A stretch of DNA of 64,000 bases from Tragulus kanchil (lineage: Eukaryota > Chordata > Mammalia > Artiodactyla > Tragulidae). Positions within the stretch are counted from its first letter, which is position 1; each line of letters starts with the position of its first letter. Positions 23,118 to 33,254 of the stretch are shown in pieces. The position numbers were made by a program, and so were the translations under genes. Where the stretch lies: assembly GCA_022376925.1 (NCBI GenBank), contig JAIOJX010000005.1, positions 8,274,501 through 8,338,500 on the forward strand, written 5' to 3'. The notes beneath the pieces were generated by a model. It had not been told where the DNA came from. It did no database searches and saw nothing but the letters and a program-made list of their open reading frames with translations.

Positions 23118-23122
23118 ATTGG
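23118..23122 (-). promoter_or_regulatory. CCAAT box
   Basis: Reads CTAGCCAATAGC on the minus strand. The position upstream of a CpG-rich leader fits an NF-Y site. Confidence 0.5.
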
Positions 23123-23489
23123 CTAGTGGGCCAAGGTAACGCGGACGCTCCGCCCACCCTTAACTCCTGGAAACTGACAAAGAACTTGTAATGTGATCAT
23201 TTCTTTTTACGCTGTCAGAGAGGGTGGAAAAGACAGTCGGGAACCTTCCTCCACTCCCCTCTACCAAAACTCTGGGAAGAGGAGCGAAGTCTTTTTTAGG
23301 ACGAATCCAAATTTTAAAGAAATCGAATTCACAAAGCAGTCTGACAGTCGAGCTTCCTGTGACCTAGCAACTCCTTCGTAAACCCATTTCATTTCAAAGC
23401 CGTTCACCTCCCCATCTCTACATGAAACGAACTCGGGGAACAAAAGGTTTTCTGTCTCCCGGGCCCCTTTTTACTAACTACCCCTGCTG

Positions 23490-23535
23490 CTATCTCTCTC
23501 TCCCTTTCTCTCCTCCCTCCCCTCTCTTTTCTTGT
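23490..23535 (+). repeat. Polypyrimidine tract upstream of NEDD9
   Basis: About 45 bases of almost pure C/T on the plus strand (CTCTCTCTCCCTTTCTCTCC type), about 0.6 kb upstream of the start codon. Confidence 0.7.
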
Positions 23536-23733
23536 GGCTGTTTGCTTTTTTGTTCTCTTCAGTGTTCAAAGTGCTTGCAGTGTCAGTCAGCGAGGAGGCA
23601 GAATACAATTCTCCCTCGGTGAAAAGGCGCTCTGGAGCTCGGGCACCAGGGATGCCCCGGCCGGCTTCTCACCAGAGCCTCACAGAGCCGAGTGTCAGCC
23701 GCATTCAGAGACCTCTGGCTTCGCTGAGGATAA

Positions 23734-23748
23734 AGGTTACGGTGACCT
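23734..23748. promoter_or_regulatory. Palindromic nuclear-receptor site (ERE-like)
   Basis: AGGTTA, three bases (CGG), then TGACCT: an inverted repeat with a 3-base spacer and one departure from the consensus estrogen response element. It lies about 0.85 kb upstream of the NEDD9 ATG. A further TGACCT (23,863-23,868) and TGACCC (23,881-23,886) follow nearby. Function is inferred. Confidence 0.35.
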
Positions 23749-24540
23749 CTCAGACGGGGCTGGCCCGTGCACGCCCTGTACATCATCGCTGTTCATCACG
23801 GACTGGGCGCTTTGATGGCGGGCGTTTCTAGCTCCAGCTTTGAACACTGCAGCTGTTCCTTCTGACCTCTCTCCTGAAGGTGACCCATTAACCCATCAAC
23901 ACTTATTATCCGGGGAACAAAAAAGAATGCCTGCTATTTGAGGAGGCTGGTTTAAAAGACCAGTCTTTTCCCAGTGAAGCACAGAACATTTGATTCAGCT
24001 TCATGCTTTCTATAGAGAGAGAAATCACCCAGGAGAGGAGAGAAGTGGTCACCGCCATCAGCTCTTCTCAGGGGTGCAGCCACTAGGGGAAGATTGCTTT
24101 CATGGCACCTGGGACTTGAAACGTGGTGAGCACAGACAATGGCTGTCCCTGAAAGGGTAGGACTCCAACCAGACTACACGACTCAGGAGGAAAAATCAGC
24201 CCTTGGTTTTTTCCCTGACCGAGTTGGATCAGAATCAGTTTGATTTTTTTTTTTCCTTCCCAGTTCCCAATGGATTAAAATTCTACTTTTATGATCTAAG
24301 CAAAAATGAACAGGAGAGCAGCTGTCCTGCAAAAAGTGGTTTCCAGATCCAGGGCTCACAGTTTAGATCACAGCTGAACCTGGCACCTAGTCCCAGGACC
24401 GGACATAATGAGGTTGCTGCACAGGTTCTGGACCTCCACTAGGCCTCCTTCCCTCATTTGGCTTTAGAGGGAAAATGAGCCCGAGGGATTCTGCAAGATG
24501 CTTCTGAACACACATTAGCATGTGGCATATTACACTGCCG

Positions 24541-24621
24541 AGGGCAGAGGAACCTGGTGGGCTACAGTCCACGGGGTTGCAGAAAGCTGGACAAGACCAA
24601 GAAACTAAGCAACAACAGCAA
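24541..24621 (+). mobile_element. Bov-tA SINE 3' fragment
   Basis: GCAGAGGAACCTGGTGGGCT, CCACGGGGTTGCAGAAAGC, AGCAACAACAGCA. Confidence 0.8.
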
Positions 24622-25042
24622 TATATAATTACTACCTGCAGAGATCTTCCTAATAGTCCCACAGACTCATGGGAGAGTCACTAGCTTGCAGGAAATTTTT
24701 TGGTGTCTGCCTGGATACCTCAAAGGCTTTCTCATCTGTAAGATGAGTCTTTGGCCTCCAGGAGATATAGATAACATTCCTTTGGCTTCCTAAGCAGTAT
24801 TCAGCAGAAAGCTGAATCGCTTTCTGTTTTGTTTGATGAGCTTCATTGAATAGTGAACACTATCTCACCCCATTTTAAGCTTTCACACAGTTTCCCAAAG
24901 CAGAGTTAGGGCTTTTTCATTCTCTAGGTAAAAAACTTAATTCACACCAAGTGGCTCTCTTGCTTTCCTGTTTCTGTCCTGTACAGAATATACCTGAAAA
25001 CCTACTTGAAGTTCATTTCAAGGTAGTTGGTTGTAGTCTTGT

Positions 25043-25073
25043 TTTATATATATATATACACACACATATATAT
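25043..25073 (+). repeat. TA/CA simple repeat
   Basis: TATATATATATATACACACA followed by TATATATG. Confidence 0.85.
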
Positions 25074-25074
25074 G

Positions 25075-25250
25075 TAGCACAAGGGTTTTAGAGTCAGGTA
25101 AATGTGTGTTAGAATCTCAATAAATTTCCAACTTCCTAATTTTAGTGTTCTGAAATGTAAAACAGAGAATAATACCAACCCACCAGGGCTATAATGAGGA
25201 TTAAATGACATAATGTGGATAAAAGCTAATAGTATTTGGCACATAATAAA
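25075..25250 (+). mobile_element. MIR SINE
   Basis: TTTTAGAGTCAGGTAAATGT, AAACAGAGAATAATACCAAC and ATAATGAGGATTAAATGA give the MIR body and its 3' end in order. Confidence 0.8.
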
Positions 25251-25274
25251 CTTTAGTTTTACTATGAAATTAAA

Positions 25275-25808
25275 AGACCCTTGCCCCTTGGAAGAAAAGC
25301 TATGAAAAACATAGACAGCATGTTAAAAAGCAGAGACATCACTTTGCCGACAAAGTTCAGTCTAGTCAAAGCTATGGTTTTTCTCATAGTCATGTACGGA
25401 TATGAGGGTTAGAGTATAAAGGTGGCTGAGTGCTGAAGAACTGATGCTTTCAAACTGTGGTGCTGGAGAAGGCTCCTCAGAGTTCCTTGGACAGCAAGGA
25501 GATCAAGCCACTCCATCGTAGAAGAAATCAACCCTGAATATTCCTTGGAAAGACTGATGCTGAAGCTGAAGCTCCAGTACTTGGGCTAGCTGATGTGAAG
25601 AGCCAACTCACTGGAAAAGCCCCTGATGCTGGGAAAGGTTGAAGTCAGGAGGAAAAGGAGAGAAGAAGATGGTTGGATGGCATCACTAACTCAATGGATG
25701 TGCATTTGAGCAAACTCCAGAAGATAATGAAGGACATGGAAGCCTGGCACGCTGCAGTCCATGGAGTTGCAAAGAGTCAGACACGACTTAGCAAATGAAC
25801 AACAACAA
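25275..25808 (+). mobile_element. BovB (RTE) LINE fragment
   Basis: Longer copy of the same BovB 3' region as at 16,640, starting with AAAGCAGAGACATCACTTTG and ending GTCAGACACGACTTAGCAAA. The frame is broken by stops. Confidence 0.85.
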
Positions 25809-26080
25809 AACCTGAGTAAATAATTACTTACTAGTATCATTTACATTATTACTTTTTAAATATTAAATTTATTTCACATTATTTTATTGCTATATAACAT
25901 TTTGACATATATCATAATACCGGTATTATTGTTATATGATATAAATTATTTTTAAGTTATTATGTTACTTGTAACTATTATCACTACTAGACTGCTATTG
26001 ATATTGTAAGTGTGGCGGGCATTGAGCAGAAGCTGGAGGAGTGCCCCCAGCTCTGTGCCACCCTGTCACCGGGCAGTTTT
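25809..26080. other. Very A/T-rich spacer
   Basis: From 25,850 to 25,990 the sequence is almost wholly A/T (TTATTTTATTGCTATATAAC, GATATAAATTATTTTTAAG). Confidence 0.7.
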
Positions 26081-26084
26081 CTAG

Positions 26085-26600
26085 TGTAACAAACATCAAT
26101 TCAACACCTACCCCACGCCAGGGGCTGTTCTAGAAAGGCAGGATACAGCAGCCCGGATAAAGATCAGAGTCTTACAAAGGTCACAGGCTAGTAGGAGTAG
26201 AGGACAATACTTAAAAGATTATAGAGTTTTGAAGTGGTAGATGCCATAAAGAAAAATCAAGCCGGAAAAATTGCTAGAAGAAAACAGAACAGGGCTGGTG
26301 AGGAGTGTTTTGCTTTAGAGATGATGCTCAGGTAAGCCCTTCTAGGGAGGAACTTGAATATCATGTGGGATCCACTCAAAGATCTGGGGAAAGAGCATTG
26401 TGGACAGAGGAAGGGACCCACAGAAAGGGCCTGAGATGCGAGTGTTAATAGCAAGCAGCTCGGGATGAGAGGCTGACCCAGGGAGGGATGGAGAGAAGGC
26501 GGCAGTGTTTGGATCTCCTCCCGAGTGCGACAGGAAGGAGGAGACATTCTGAGCAGAGAACGATAGGATCTGGTCCTCTCTGGTTTTACCCTTGGTTTGT
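26085..26600 (+). mobile_element. L2-like ancient LINE fragment (tentative)
   Basis: CACGCCAGGGGCTGTTCTAG, GGATACAGCAGC, GAAAGAGCATTGTGGACAGA and AAGGGCCTGAGATGCGAG recall an ancient LINE body. Family from memory. Confidence 0.45.
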
Positions 26601-26705
26601 GTAAACACTCACGGACAGTAGACTTAAAATATTGAGCTCTTTCTTAATTCAACTTGCATAATCACTTTGCTAGTACCATCTGCTCTGCTTCCTTCAAAAC
26701 CCTTT

Positions 26706-26974
26706 GTGTATTTTTTCTTCTTTGCCTCTAAGTCAACGTTTACTTTTCATGCATCTTTTTTATTCTTTGGCCGGTGTGGGCCTCCCATGGCAGTGGCCTC
26801 TCTTGTTGCAGAGCACCGGCTCTGGGCACATGCGCTCCAGAGTGCTGGATCGTCATTGGACACACACCGGCCCAGCTGCTCCGCAGCACGTGGGATCCCC
26901 CCGGGGCCAGGGATCGAACCGGCGCCCCTTGCACTGCAAGACGTACTCTACCCACTGGAGCACCAGGGAAGCCC
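26706..26974 (-). mobile_element. CHR-type SINE with target-site duplication
   Basis: Minus element. CCTTCAAAACC occurs on both sides (about 26,692 and 26,974), a probable target-site duplication. The middle differs slightly from other copies (TGGATCGTCATTGGACACAC). Confidence 0.85.
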
Positions 26975-27600
26975 TTCAAAACCTTTTGGAGAAACACAAA
27001 TTCTCTCAAGGAAAGCAGCAACAGCCTGCCGCCACTGACTGAGTGAGCTTTGGGATGCAAAGCTAGCTGTTTAGACTGTGCTGTATAAACACTGAGGACT
27101 GCCTCCCAAAGTGGTGCAGGCCCCCGGGGCTCGAACACTTGCCTGTCTCTCAGTCTGTCTGTCTTGCCACCTGCCTGCGCCTCTGTCACTGCAGGCCGGA
27201 CATGGGGAAATGGGGCAGATGCCATCCAAACCATTTCCAGCTGCCACTGGGCACTGGCATAGAGGCAGCAAAGAGCCAGAGAGGACGCTGGAGGGAAGAG
27301 ATCCTTCCGTCCACGCTTGGGGGAGCCCACGTGGCCGCTCTCTGAGAGTGAGAGGCAACATCAGAGCCTGCGAGGGCAGGCAGCGGCCTCAGCCACCCGT
27401 TCAGCCCCAGGTAAAGCAGATGAAGCTGCTGCTCTGGGGAGACCCTGCCTAGGGGATCCTAACTACAGACAGTGCTTAGGTCAGTCCTCTGTATCTCCTG
27501 TCTGATTTATTCCAGCCATTCCTTCCCATCCCCCTGCCTGAAATCTCTCCCCACTCCCATCTATATTCTGCACTGCTACCGGCTTAATTTCTAGAATGCA
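26975..27600. other. Single-copy upstream DNA
   Basis: Mostly GC-rich. A long minus frame (26,740-27,330) runs through the SINE and is not a gene. Confidence 0.5.
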
Positions 27601-27843
27601 GGGTTGGGCTTCCCTGGTGGTTCAGTGGGTAAGGACACCGCCTTCCAGTGGAAGGGGCGCTGGTTCAATCCCTGGCCTGGGAAGATGCCACACGCCTTGG
27701 AGTGGCTGGACCGATGTGTCCCACTATCGAGCCAGTGCTCTGCAGTGACAGAGGCCACTGTGATGGGAGGCCCACATGGGCCAAAGAACAAAGATAAATA
27801 AGTGAAAGATCAATAGGAGTGGCCAAAAAAAAAAAATTCAGAA
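27601..27843 (+). mobile_element. CHR-type SINE with 9-base target-site duplication
   Basis: Plus element. TAGAATGCA at 27,592-27,600 recurs at 27,844-27,852 after the A-tail. Internally shortened near ATCGAGCCAGTGCTCTGC. Confidence 0.88.
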
Positions 27844-27852
27844 TAGAATGCA

Positions 27853-28517
27853 AAGTCAATCACATTATTACTATTTTAAAAACCTTTAAAAATACTCCAG
27901 AGTCTTAACGTAGAATCCACGCACTTTGGCATGGACCATAATCCGTGTCCACTCTCCCGTTCTGGCCTCATCTCCCGTCTCCATGCCCAGAACCCCACAT
28001 CCTCCACACACGCTGGGGCAGAGTGGGGGTGGGGGACACAGGCACTGCCTCTGAGACGCCTGTACGGTCCTGACTTGACAGAGACCCTCCTCTTCGGCTC
28101 TCAGACCCAGTCCCAACACGAGCTCTCGGTGTGTCCTCATCTACACCCCCACCCAGACCACATGACCTTTCAGAAGGAAACCCTCCCTCTTTTTACTGTG
28201 CCCCTATCAGCCTTGGACGGTGGCCCTAGCTGAAGGCTCCTCCACGTGGCACCACGTGGCCACTGGTGATGTCTGTTTCCAAGTTCCCTGCTATCTTGTC
28301 CAACCCTGTGTTCCCTGCAGGCTCATACCTTCGAGAAGCTGAAATGCTTGCTGAAGGAATAAGAGGGCCAGTGCATCTCAGAAGAATGTTGTTAACGAGG
28401 TTCTGCCTGTTCTTTAGGAAGAGAGGAACCCGCAGGAGCGAGAGTGGCGCTGCCAGTTCCCATTTCTTAAACGTGAAGCTGTGGACGCGCCCAGCGCCTG
28501 CTGCCTGCCTGGCTCTA
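27853..28517. other. Single-copy upstream DNA
   Basis: No repeat or exon recognised. Confidence 0.5.
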
Positions 28518-29138
28518 GGTCACAGGTTGGGGGGGGGGGGCGGGTAACTGTGGCGCGTGGGTCGCCTGGTTTTATATGACCTACGAGCTAAGAAGAGCTT
28601 TTACATTTTTAAATGACTGGAGCAAAATCTAACTCAAGATAATATGTGAAAAAAAATTTACGTGAAACTCAAACTGCAGTGTCTATAAATAAAGTCTTGT
28701 TTGAACAGGCACGCCCCTTCCTTTCCACGCCCTTCCAGCTGCCCCAGCCCACCTGAGCGAGGGCGACGGAGGGGCACGAGGTGCAGAGCTGGAAACGAGC
28801 CTTATCAGCGGACCCACAGCCGAGGGCGCCTGCGGACCCCAGTTCAAGTTCCGCTTCTCCTGGGAAACACTCCAGAAATACTCCCTCGACAGCCACGTTT
28901 TGCCATTTCTAGTTTGATATTAGCTTTTTCTAAAGTCTACATTATTCCAAAATTATTTCAAAAGAAAAAATCTGAGGCAGCAACTTTCAAGTCCACAAGT
29001 CCCCAGAAACTTCTCCAAATAATGCTGGGCCATTGGGAATTTTCTGCGTCAGTCCACTGACCCCGGCTCATTCAGGGGTCGGTACCTGGAGCCCTCATCC
29101 CGGGGACCAGGCCCCGCGCTGGGCCAGTCACAGACACT
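28518..29138. other. Unique DNA of block H (duplicated at 29,641-30,251)
   Basis: Begins with a G run. The 119-codon plus frame at 28,701-29,060 is not recognised. Confidence 0.5.
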
Positions 29139-29139
29139 G

Positions 29140-29310
29140 TTCCACACAACATTCATCTCACCACCCTAATGACCTGGGTCAGAGTACTCCAGTTTTACAC
29201 GTAACAAAGCTGAGGTTCGGAGGGGGTCTTCAACTGCACAAAGGCTGCGCCGGCGAGGGCCAGGGCTGGCGTGTGAGCCCAGGCTCTCTGGCTCGGGCTC
29301 TGTGGGCTGC
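29140..29310 (-). mobile_element. MIR SINE fragment
   Basis: CAGTTTTACACGTAACAAAG, CTGAGGTTCGGAGGGG, GCGTGTGAGCCCAGGCTCTC follow the reverse MIR core. Duplicate at 30,253-30,423. Confidence 0.55.
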
Positions 29311-29429
29311 ACGTGGCCTGGCGTCCCCTGTGCGCTTTGGTGATTTGAGCCTCGGTTGTCACTTCAGTCAACTAGCACCTCCACCCTAGTGGGACTAAGT
29401 CTGCCTGAGGACCAGGCGCAGTCCTCCAG

Positions 29430-29625
29430 CCGTGACAGGGCTCGCAGTGCTCGTGGACGCACACGCACCTTACGCACACGCTGAAGCCTCTGCGTGTGTG
29501 TGCGTTGTCCCTCCTGCCTGGACTGCCTCCCTTCCGTCCCCTGTGTCTCCAAAATCCTGTCTTCCAGCCAGTGTGCACCCTCCCCACCATGCCGCCTTTC
29601 CTAGAAAACCTCCACTGTTGAACGC
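29430..29625 (+). mobile_element. L2-like 3' fragment (tentative)
   Basis: CCTCCTGCCTGGACTGCCTC and GTGTGCACCCTCCCCACCAT recall L2 3' ends. Versions at 30,543-30,735 and, in part, from 31,771. Confidence 0.35.
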
Positions 29626-30740
29626 CCCTCCCCAAAACCTGGTCACAGGTTGGGGGGGTAACTGTGGCGCGTGGGTCGCCTGGTTTTATATGACCTACGA
29701 GCTAAGAAGAGCTTTTATGTTTTAAATGACTGGAGCAAAATCTAACTCAAGATAATATGTGAAAAAAAATTTACGTGAAACTCAAACTGCAGTGTCTATA
29801 AATAAAGTCTTGTTTGAACAGGCACGCCCCTTCCTTTCCACGCCCTTCCAGCTGCCCCAGCCCACCTGAGCGAGGGCGACGGAGGGGCACGAGGTGCAGA
29901 GCTGGAAACGAGCCTTATCAGCGGACCCACAGCCGAGGGCGCCTGCGGACCCCAGTTCAAGTTCCGCTTCTCCTGGGAAACACTCCAGAAATACTCCCTC
30001 GACAGCCACGTTTTGCCATTTCTAGTTTGATATTAGCTTTTTCTAAAGTCTACATTATTCCAAAATTATTTCAAAAGAAAAAATCTGAGGCAGCAACTTT
30101 CAAGTCCACAAGTCCCCAGAAACTTCTCCAAATAATGCTGGGCCATTGGGAATTTTCTGCGTCAGTCCACTGACCCCGGCTCATTCAGGGGTCGGTACCT
30201 GGAGCCCTCATCCCGGGGACCAGGCCCCGCGCTGGGCCAGTCACAGACACTGTTCCACACAACATTCATCTCACCACCCTAATGACCTGGGTCAGAGTAC
30301 TCCAGTTTTACACGTAACAAAGCTGAGGTTCGGAGGGGGTCTTCAACTGCACAAAGGCTGCGCCGGCGAGGGCCAGGGCTGGCGTGTGAGCCCAGGCTCT
30401 CTGGCTCGGGCTCTGTGGGCTGCACGTGGCCTGGCGTCCCCTGTGCGCTTTGGTGATTTGAGCCTCGGTTGTCACTTCAGTCAACTAGCACCTCCACCCT
30501 AGTGGGACTAAGTCTGCCTGAGGACCAGGCGCAGTCCTCCAGCCGTGACAGGGCTCGCAGTGCTCGTGGACGCACACGCACCTTACGCACACGCTGAAGC
30601 CTCTGCGTGTGTGTGCGTTGTCCCTCCTGCCTGGACTGCCTCCCTTCCGTCCCCTGTGTCTCCAAAATCCTGTCTTCCAGCCAGTGTGCACCCTCCCCAC
30701 CATGCCGCCTTTCCTAGAAAACCTCCACTGTTGAACGCCC

Positions 30741-31640
30741 CCCTCCCCCAACCGTCCCTCTCTCACCACCTATGGTCAGTGCTTCCCAGAACACGCCCCT
30801 CTTAAAAACCAGTTGCGACATTTCTGTATTGACGTCAGCCAAAGAAATCTGCGAGACGTAATGGCATCGACTCTTGACGTTTAGCAATTGCAATGACATA
30901 CGAAATGCCGCATATTTCATTGAGGACCTTCCCTCTGCCATCCATCTCAGACGCCACACTGGGGAAGCGCCATCATGTGTATGGCAGTGTGTCATCTGAA
31001 AAGAAATCTGGAGAAACTGGCGGCTTAAAAAGCAAATGGGAAACCCAAGGACTCACTGGCAGTTAAAAACAGCATCCTTTTACATGTCACATCCTTTGTG
31101 TTCAAAAGGAGCAGTGCACCTGTGAAGCAGAAAGTCCAGCCTGGCGCATGGGCACCATGCCCAGACGCTGCCACGGGACACTCCACGGCCACTTTCTGTG
31201 CACGTGAAAGAAAAATAAATGTGGGAATTTCATCCTGGGGGAAAGAAAGGAAGAAAAAAAGAACGTGACTGCTTCGGCTTCTCTCCTCTAAGTTGGGTCC
31301 AGTAGGCCTGATGGGAGGCCTGGGTGCCCACGGGTGAACAGAGATCCTCATAGGATTCTCTACACAGCGTTATGTGTGGGGCATATCAATTAGTGCTTAG
31401 TTCATGCCTGGTCCCATTTCACTCGTGAGAATGCTTTCCGCAGAGTGAGATTTTAAGCAGCTTGTAGAAGAGGACCCCCTTCTGCACTTGCATAGGTCCC
31501 GCCCTTGTGTCTACGTCTTCTCAAAGCCCTATCTACGTCTTATCCAGCCTTCACTGATGTCAATTTGGAAAAAACAAGCCAGAGTTCAGGAGGCAGGGGT
31601 AAGAACACCTCTCAGTCTTGCCGATCGCAACCCCCACCCC
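30741..31640. other. Unique DNA of block I (duplicated at 31,850-32,750)
   Basis: No SINE. It holds the CRE cluster at its start and a 108-codon minus frame (31,025-31,351) without family features. Confidence 0.5.
30830..30837. promoter_or_regulatory. Full CRE palindrome TGACGTCA
   Basis: Perfect CREB/ATF site in unique sequence. GAGACGTAATGG and CTTGACGTTTAG within 60 bases are further partial matches. Duplicate at 31,938-31,945. Confidence 0.4.
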
Positions 31641-31647
31641 TTTTGGG

Positions 31648-31768
31648 GGCCACTTCTATTGGTCTTTTCATTTATTCATTTTCATCCATCTTTGTTCTTT
31701 GGCCTGGGTGGGCCTCCCGCAGTGGCCTCTCACTGCAGTGCACTGGTTCTGGGCACAAGTGTCTAGGG
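31648..31768 (-). mobile_element. CHR-type SINE 3' part, cut by duplication join
   Basis: Copy 1 of the element complete at 32,757-33,018. It stops at CACAAGTGTCTAGGGC where block I restarts. Confidence 0.85.
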
Positions 31769-32756
31769 CTGTGTCTCCAAAATCCTGTCTTCCAGCCAGT
31801 GTGCACCCTCCCCATGCCGCCTTTCCTAGAAAACCTCCACTGTTGAACGCCCCTCCCCAACCGTCCTCTCTCACCACCTATGGTCAGTGCTTCCCAGAAC
31901 ACGCCCCTCTTAAAAACCAGTTGCGACATTTCTGTATTGACGTCAGCCAAAGAAATCTGCGAGACGTAATGGCATCGACTCTTGACGTTTAGCAATTGCA
32001 ATGACATACGAAATGCCGCATATTTCATTGAGGACCTTCCCTCTGCCATCCATCTCAGACGCCACACTGGGGAAGCGCCATCATGTGTATGGCAGTGTGT
32101 CATCTGAAAAGAAATCTGGAGAAACTGGCGGCTTAAAAAGCAAATGGGAAACCCAAGGACTCACTGGCAGTTAAAAACAGCATCCTTTTACATGTCACAT
32201 CCTTTGTGTTCAAAAGGAGCAGTGCACCTGTGAAGCAGAAAGTCCAGCCTGGCGCATGGGCACCATGCCCAGACGCTGCCACGGGACACTCCACGGCCAC
32301 TTTCTGTGCACGTGAAAGAAAAATAAATGTGGGAATTTCATCCTGGGGGAAAGAAAGGAAGAAAAAAAGAACGTGACTGCTTCGGCTTCTCTCCTCTAAG
32401 TTGGGTCCAGTAGGCCTGATGGGAGGCCTGGGTGCCCACGGGTGAACAGAGATCCTCATAGGATTCTCTACACAGCGTTATGTGTGGGGCATATCAATTA
32501 GTGCTTAGTTCATGCCTGGTCCCATTTCACTCGTGAGAATGCTTTCCGCAGAGTGAGATTTTAAGCAGCTTGTAGAAGAGGACCCCCTTCTGCACTTGCA
32601 TAGGTCCCGCCCTTGTGTCTACGTCTTCTCAAAGCCCTATCTACGTCTTATCCAGCCTTCACTGATGTCAATTTGGAAAAAACAAGCCAGAGTTCAGGAG
32701 GCAGGGGTAAGAACACCTCTCAGTCTTGCCGATCGCCAACCCCCACCCCCCCCCTT

Positions 32757-33018
32757 TTTGGGGGCCACTTCTATTGGTCTTTTCATTTATTCATTTTCAT
32801 CCATCTTTGTTCTTTGGCCTGGGTGGGCCTCCCATCGCAGTGGCCTCTCACTGCAGTGCACTGGTTCTGGGCACAAGTGCTCTAGAGCGCTGGCTCAGTA
32901 GTTGGACACATTGGTCCAGCTGCTCTGCGACACGTGGGATCTTCCCAGGTCAGGGATTGAACTGGCGCCCCTTGCACTGCAAGGCAGTATCCTTACCCGC
33001 TGGACCACCAGGGAAGCC
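32757..33018 (-). mobile_element. CHR-type SINE, near full length
   Basis: Minus: GGGGGCCACTTCTATTGGTC through CTGGACCACCAGGGAAGCC. Confidence 0.87.
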
Positions 33019-33043
33019 TCCCCAGCTTTATTTTGACAGGCTA

Positions 33044-33254
33044 GGACTTCCCAGGTGGCACAGTAGTAAAGAACCTGCCCGCCAGTGAGGGAGAGGCCAG
33101 AGACGAGGGCTCAATCCCTGGGTCAGGAAGATCCTCTGGAGGAGGAAATGGCACCCCACTCCAGTATTCTTGCCTGGGAAATCCCATGGACAGAGGAGCC
33201 TGGTGGGCTACAGTCCATGAGGCTGCCAAGAGTTGGGCACGACTGAACACACAC
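33044..33254 (+). mobile_element. Bov-tA SINE
   Basis: Near full length: GGACTTCCCAGGTGGCACAG, CACTCCAGTATTCTTGCCTG, GAGGAGCCTGGTGGGCTACA, GGGCACGACTGAACACACAC. Confidence 0.9.

Larger units (their letters stand above)
22615..23160. promoter_or_regulatory. CpG island spanning NEDD9 promoter, leader and start of intron 1
   Basis: By eye this is the segment of the single-copy region richest in CpG and G+C, for example around 22,660-22,800 and 22,940-23,060. It covers the promoter boxes, leader, exon and the first 250 bases of intron 1. CpG observed/expected was not computed. Confidence 0.6.
23060..23160 (-). promoter_or_regulatory. NEDD9: NEDD9 proximal promoter (GC box, CCAAT, octamer; no TATA)
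   Basis: Read on the minus strand, the order is a GC box (GGGTGGGCGGAG, about 23,147-23,159), CCAAT at 23,122-23,118, then the octamer ATGCAAAT at 23,106-23,099, all in forward orientation relative to the gene and within about 60 bases. CCAAT and octamer are 11 bases apart. NF-Y binds CCAAT and POU/Oct factors bind the octamer; this is family knowledge and occupancy here is inference. The coding start lies about 215 bases downstream. Confidence 0.65.
23161..24540. other. Single-copy DNA upstream of NEDD9
   Basis: No SINEs for about 1.4 kb, consistent with constraint near a promoter. Contains the polypyrimidine tract and nuclear-receptor-like sites listed separately. Confidence 0.5.
28518..30740 (+). 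repeat. Tandem duplication H (offset about 1,113)
   Basis: Copy 1 is 28,518-about 29,638 and copy 2 is 29,641-about 30,740. Copy 1 starts with 12 G, C and 3 G, where copy 2 has only 7 G. Confidence 0.95.
30653..32880 (+). repeat. Tandem duplication I (offset about 1,108)
   Basis: Copy 1 is 30,653-31,768 and copy 2 is 31,771-about 32,880. It overlaps the end of H, so the segment at 29,542, 30,655 and 31,771 is present three times. The join truncates a minus-strand CHR SINE in copy 1. Confidence 0.95.

Noticed and set aside
23565..23590. CAAAGTGCTTGCAGTG resembles the miR-17/106 mature sequence
   Set aside because: No complementary arm (a GCACTTT-like strand) lies within the 60-80 bases on either side, so no hairpin; a chance seed match.
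26740..27330. 196-codon minus-strand frame
   Set aside because: It runs through a CHR SINE and its flank, with no domain and no conserved start; chance frame.
27601..27680. tRNA-like sequence at SINE heads
   Set aside because: CHR and Bov-tA heads derive from tRNA, but the boxes are followed by SINE body and A-tail; no real tRNA gene is seen.
30713..32103. 143-codon minus frame spanning block I2
   Set aside because: It crosses the duplication join and includes antisense SINE; the equivalent frame in copy 1 has a different end.
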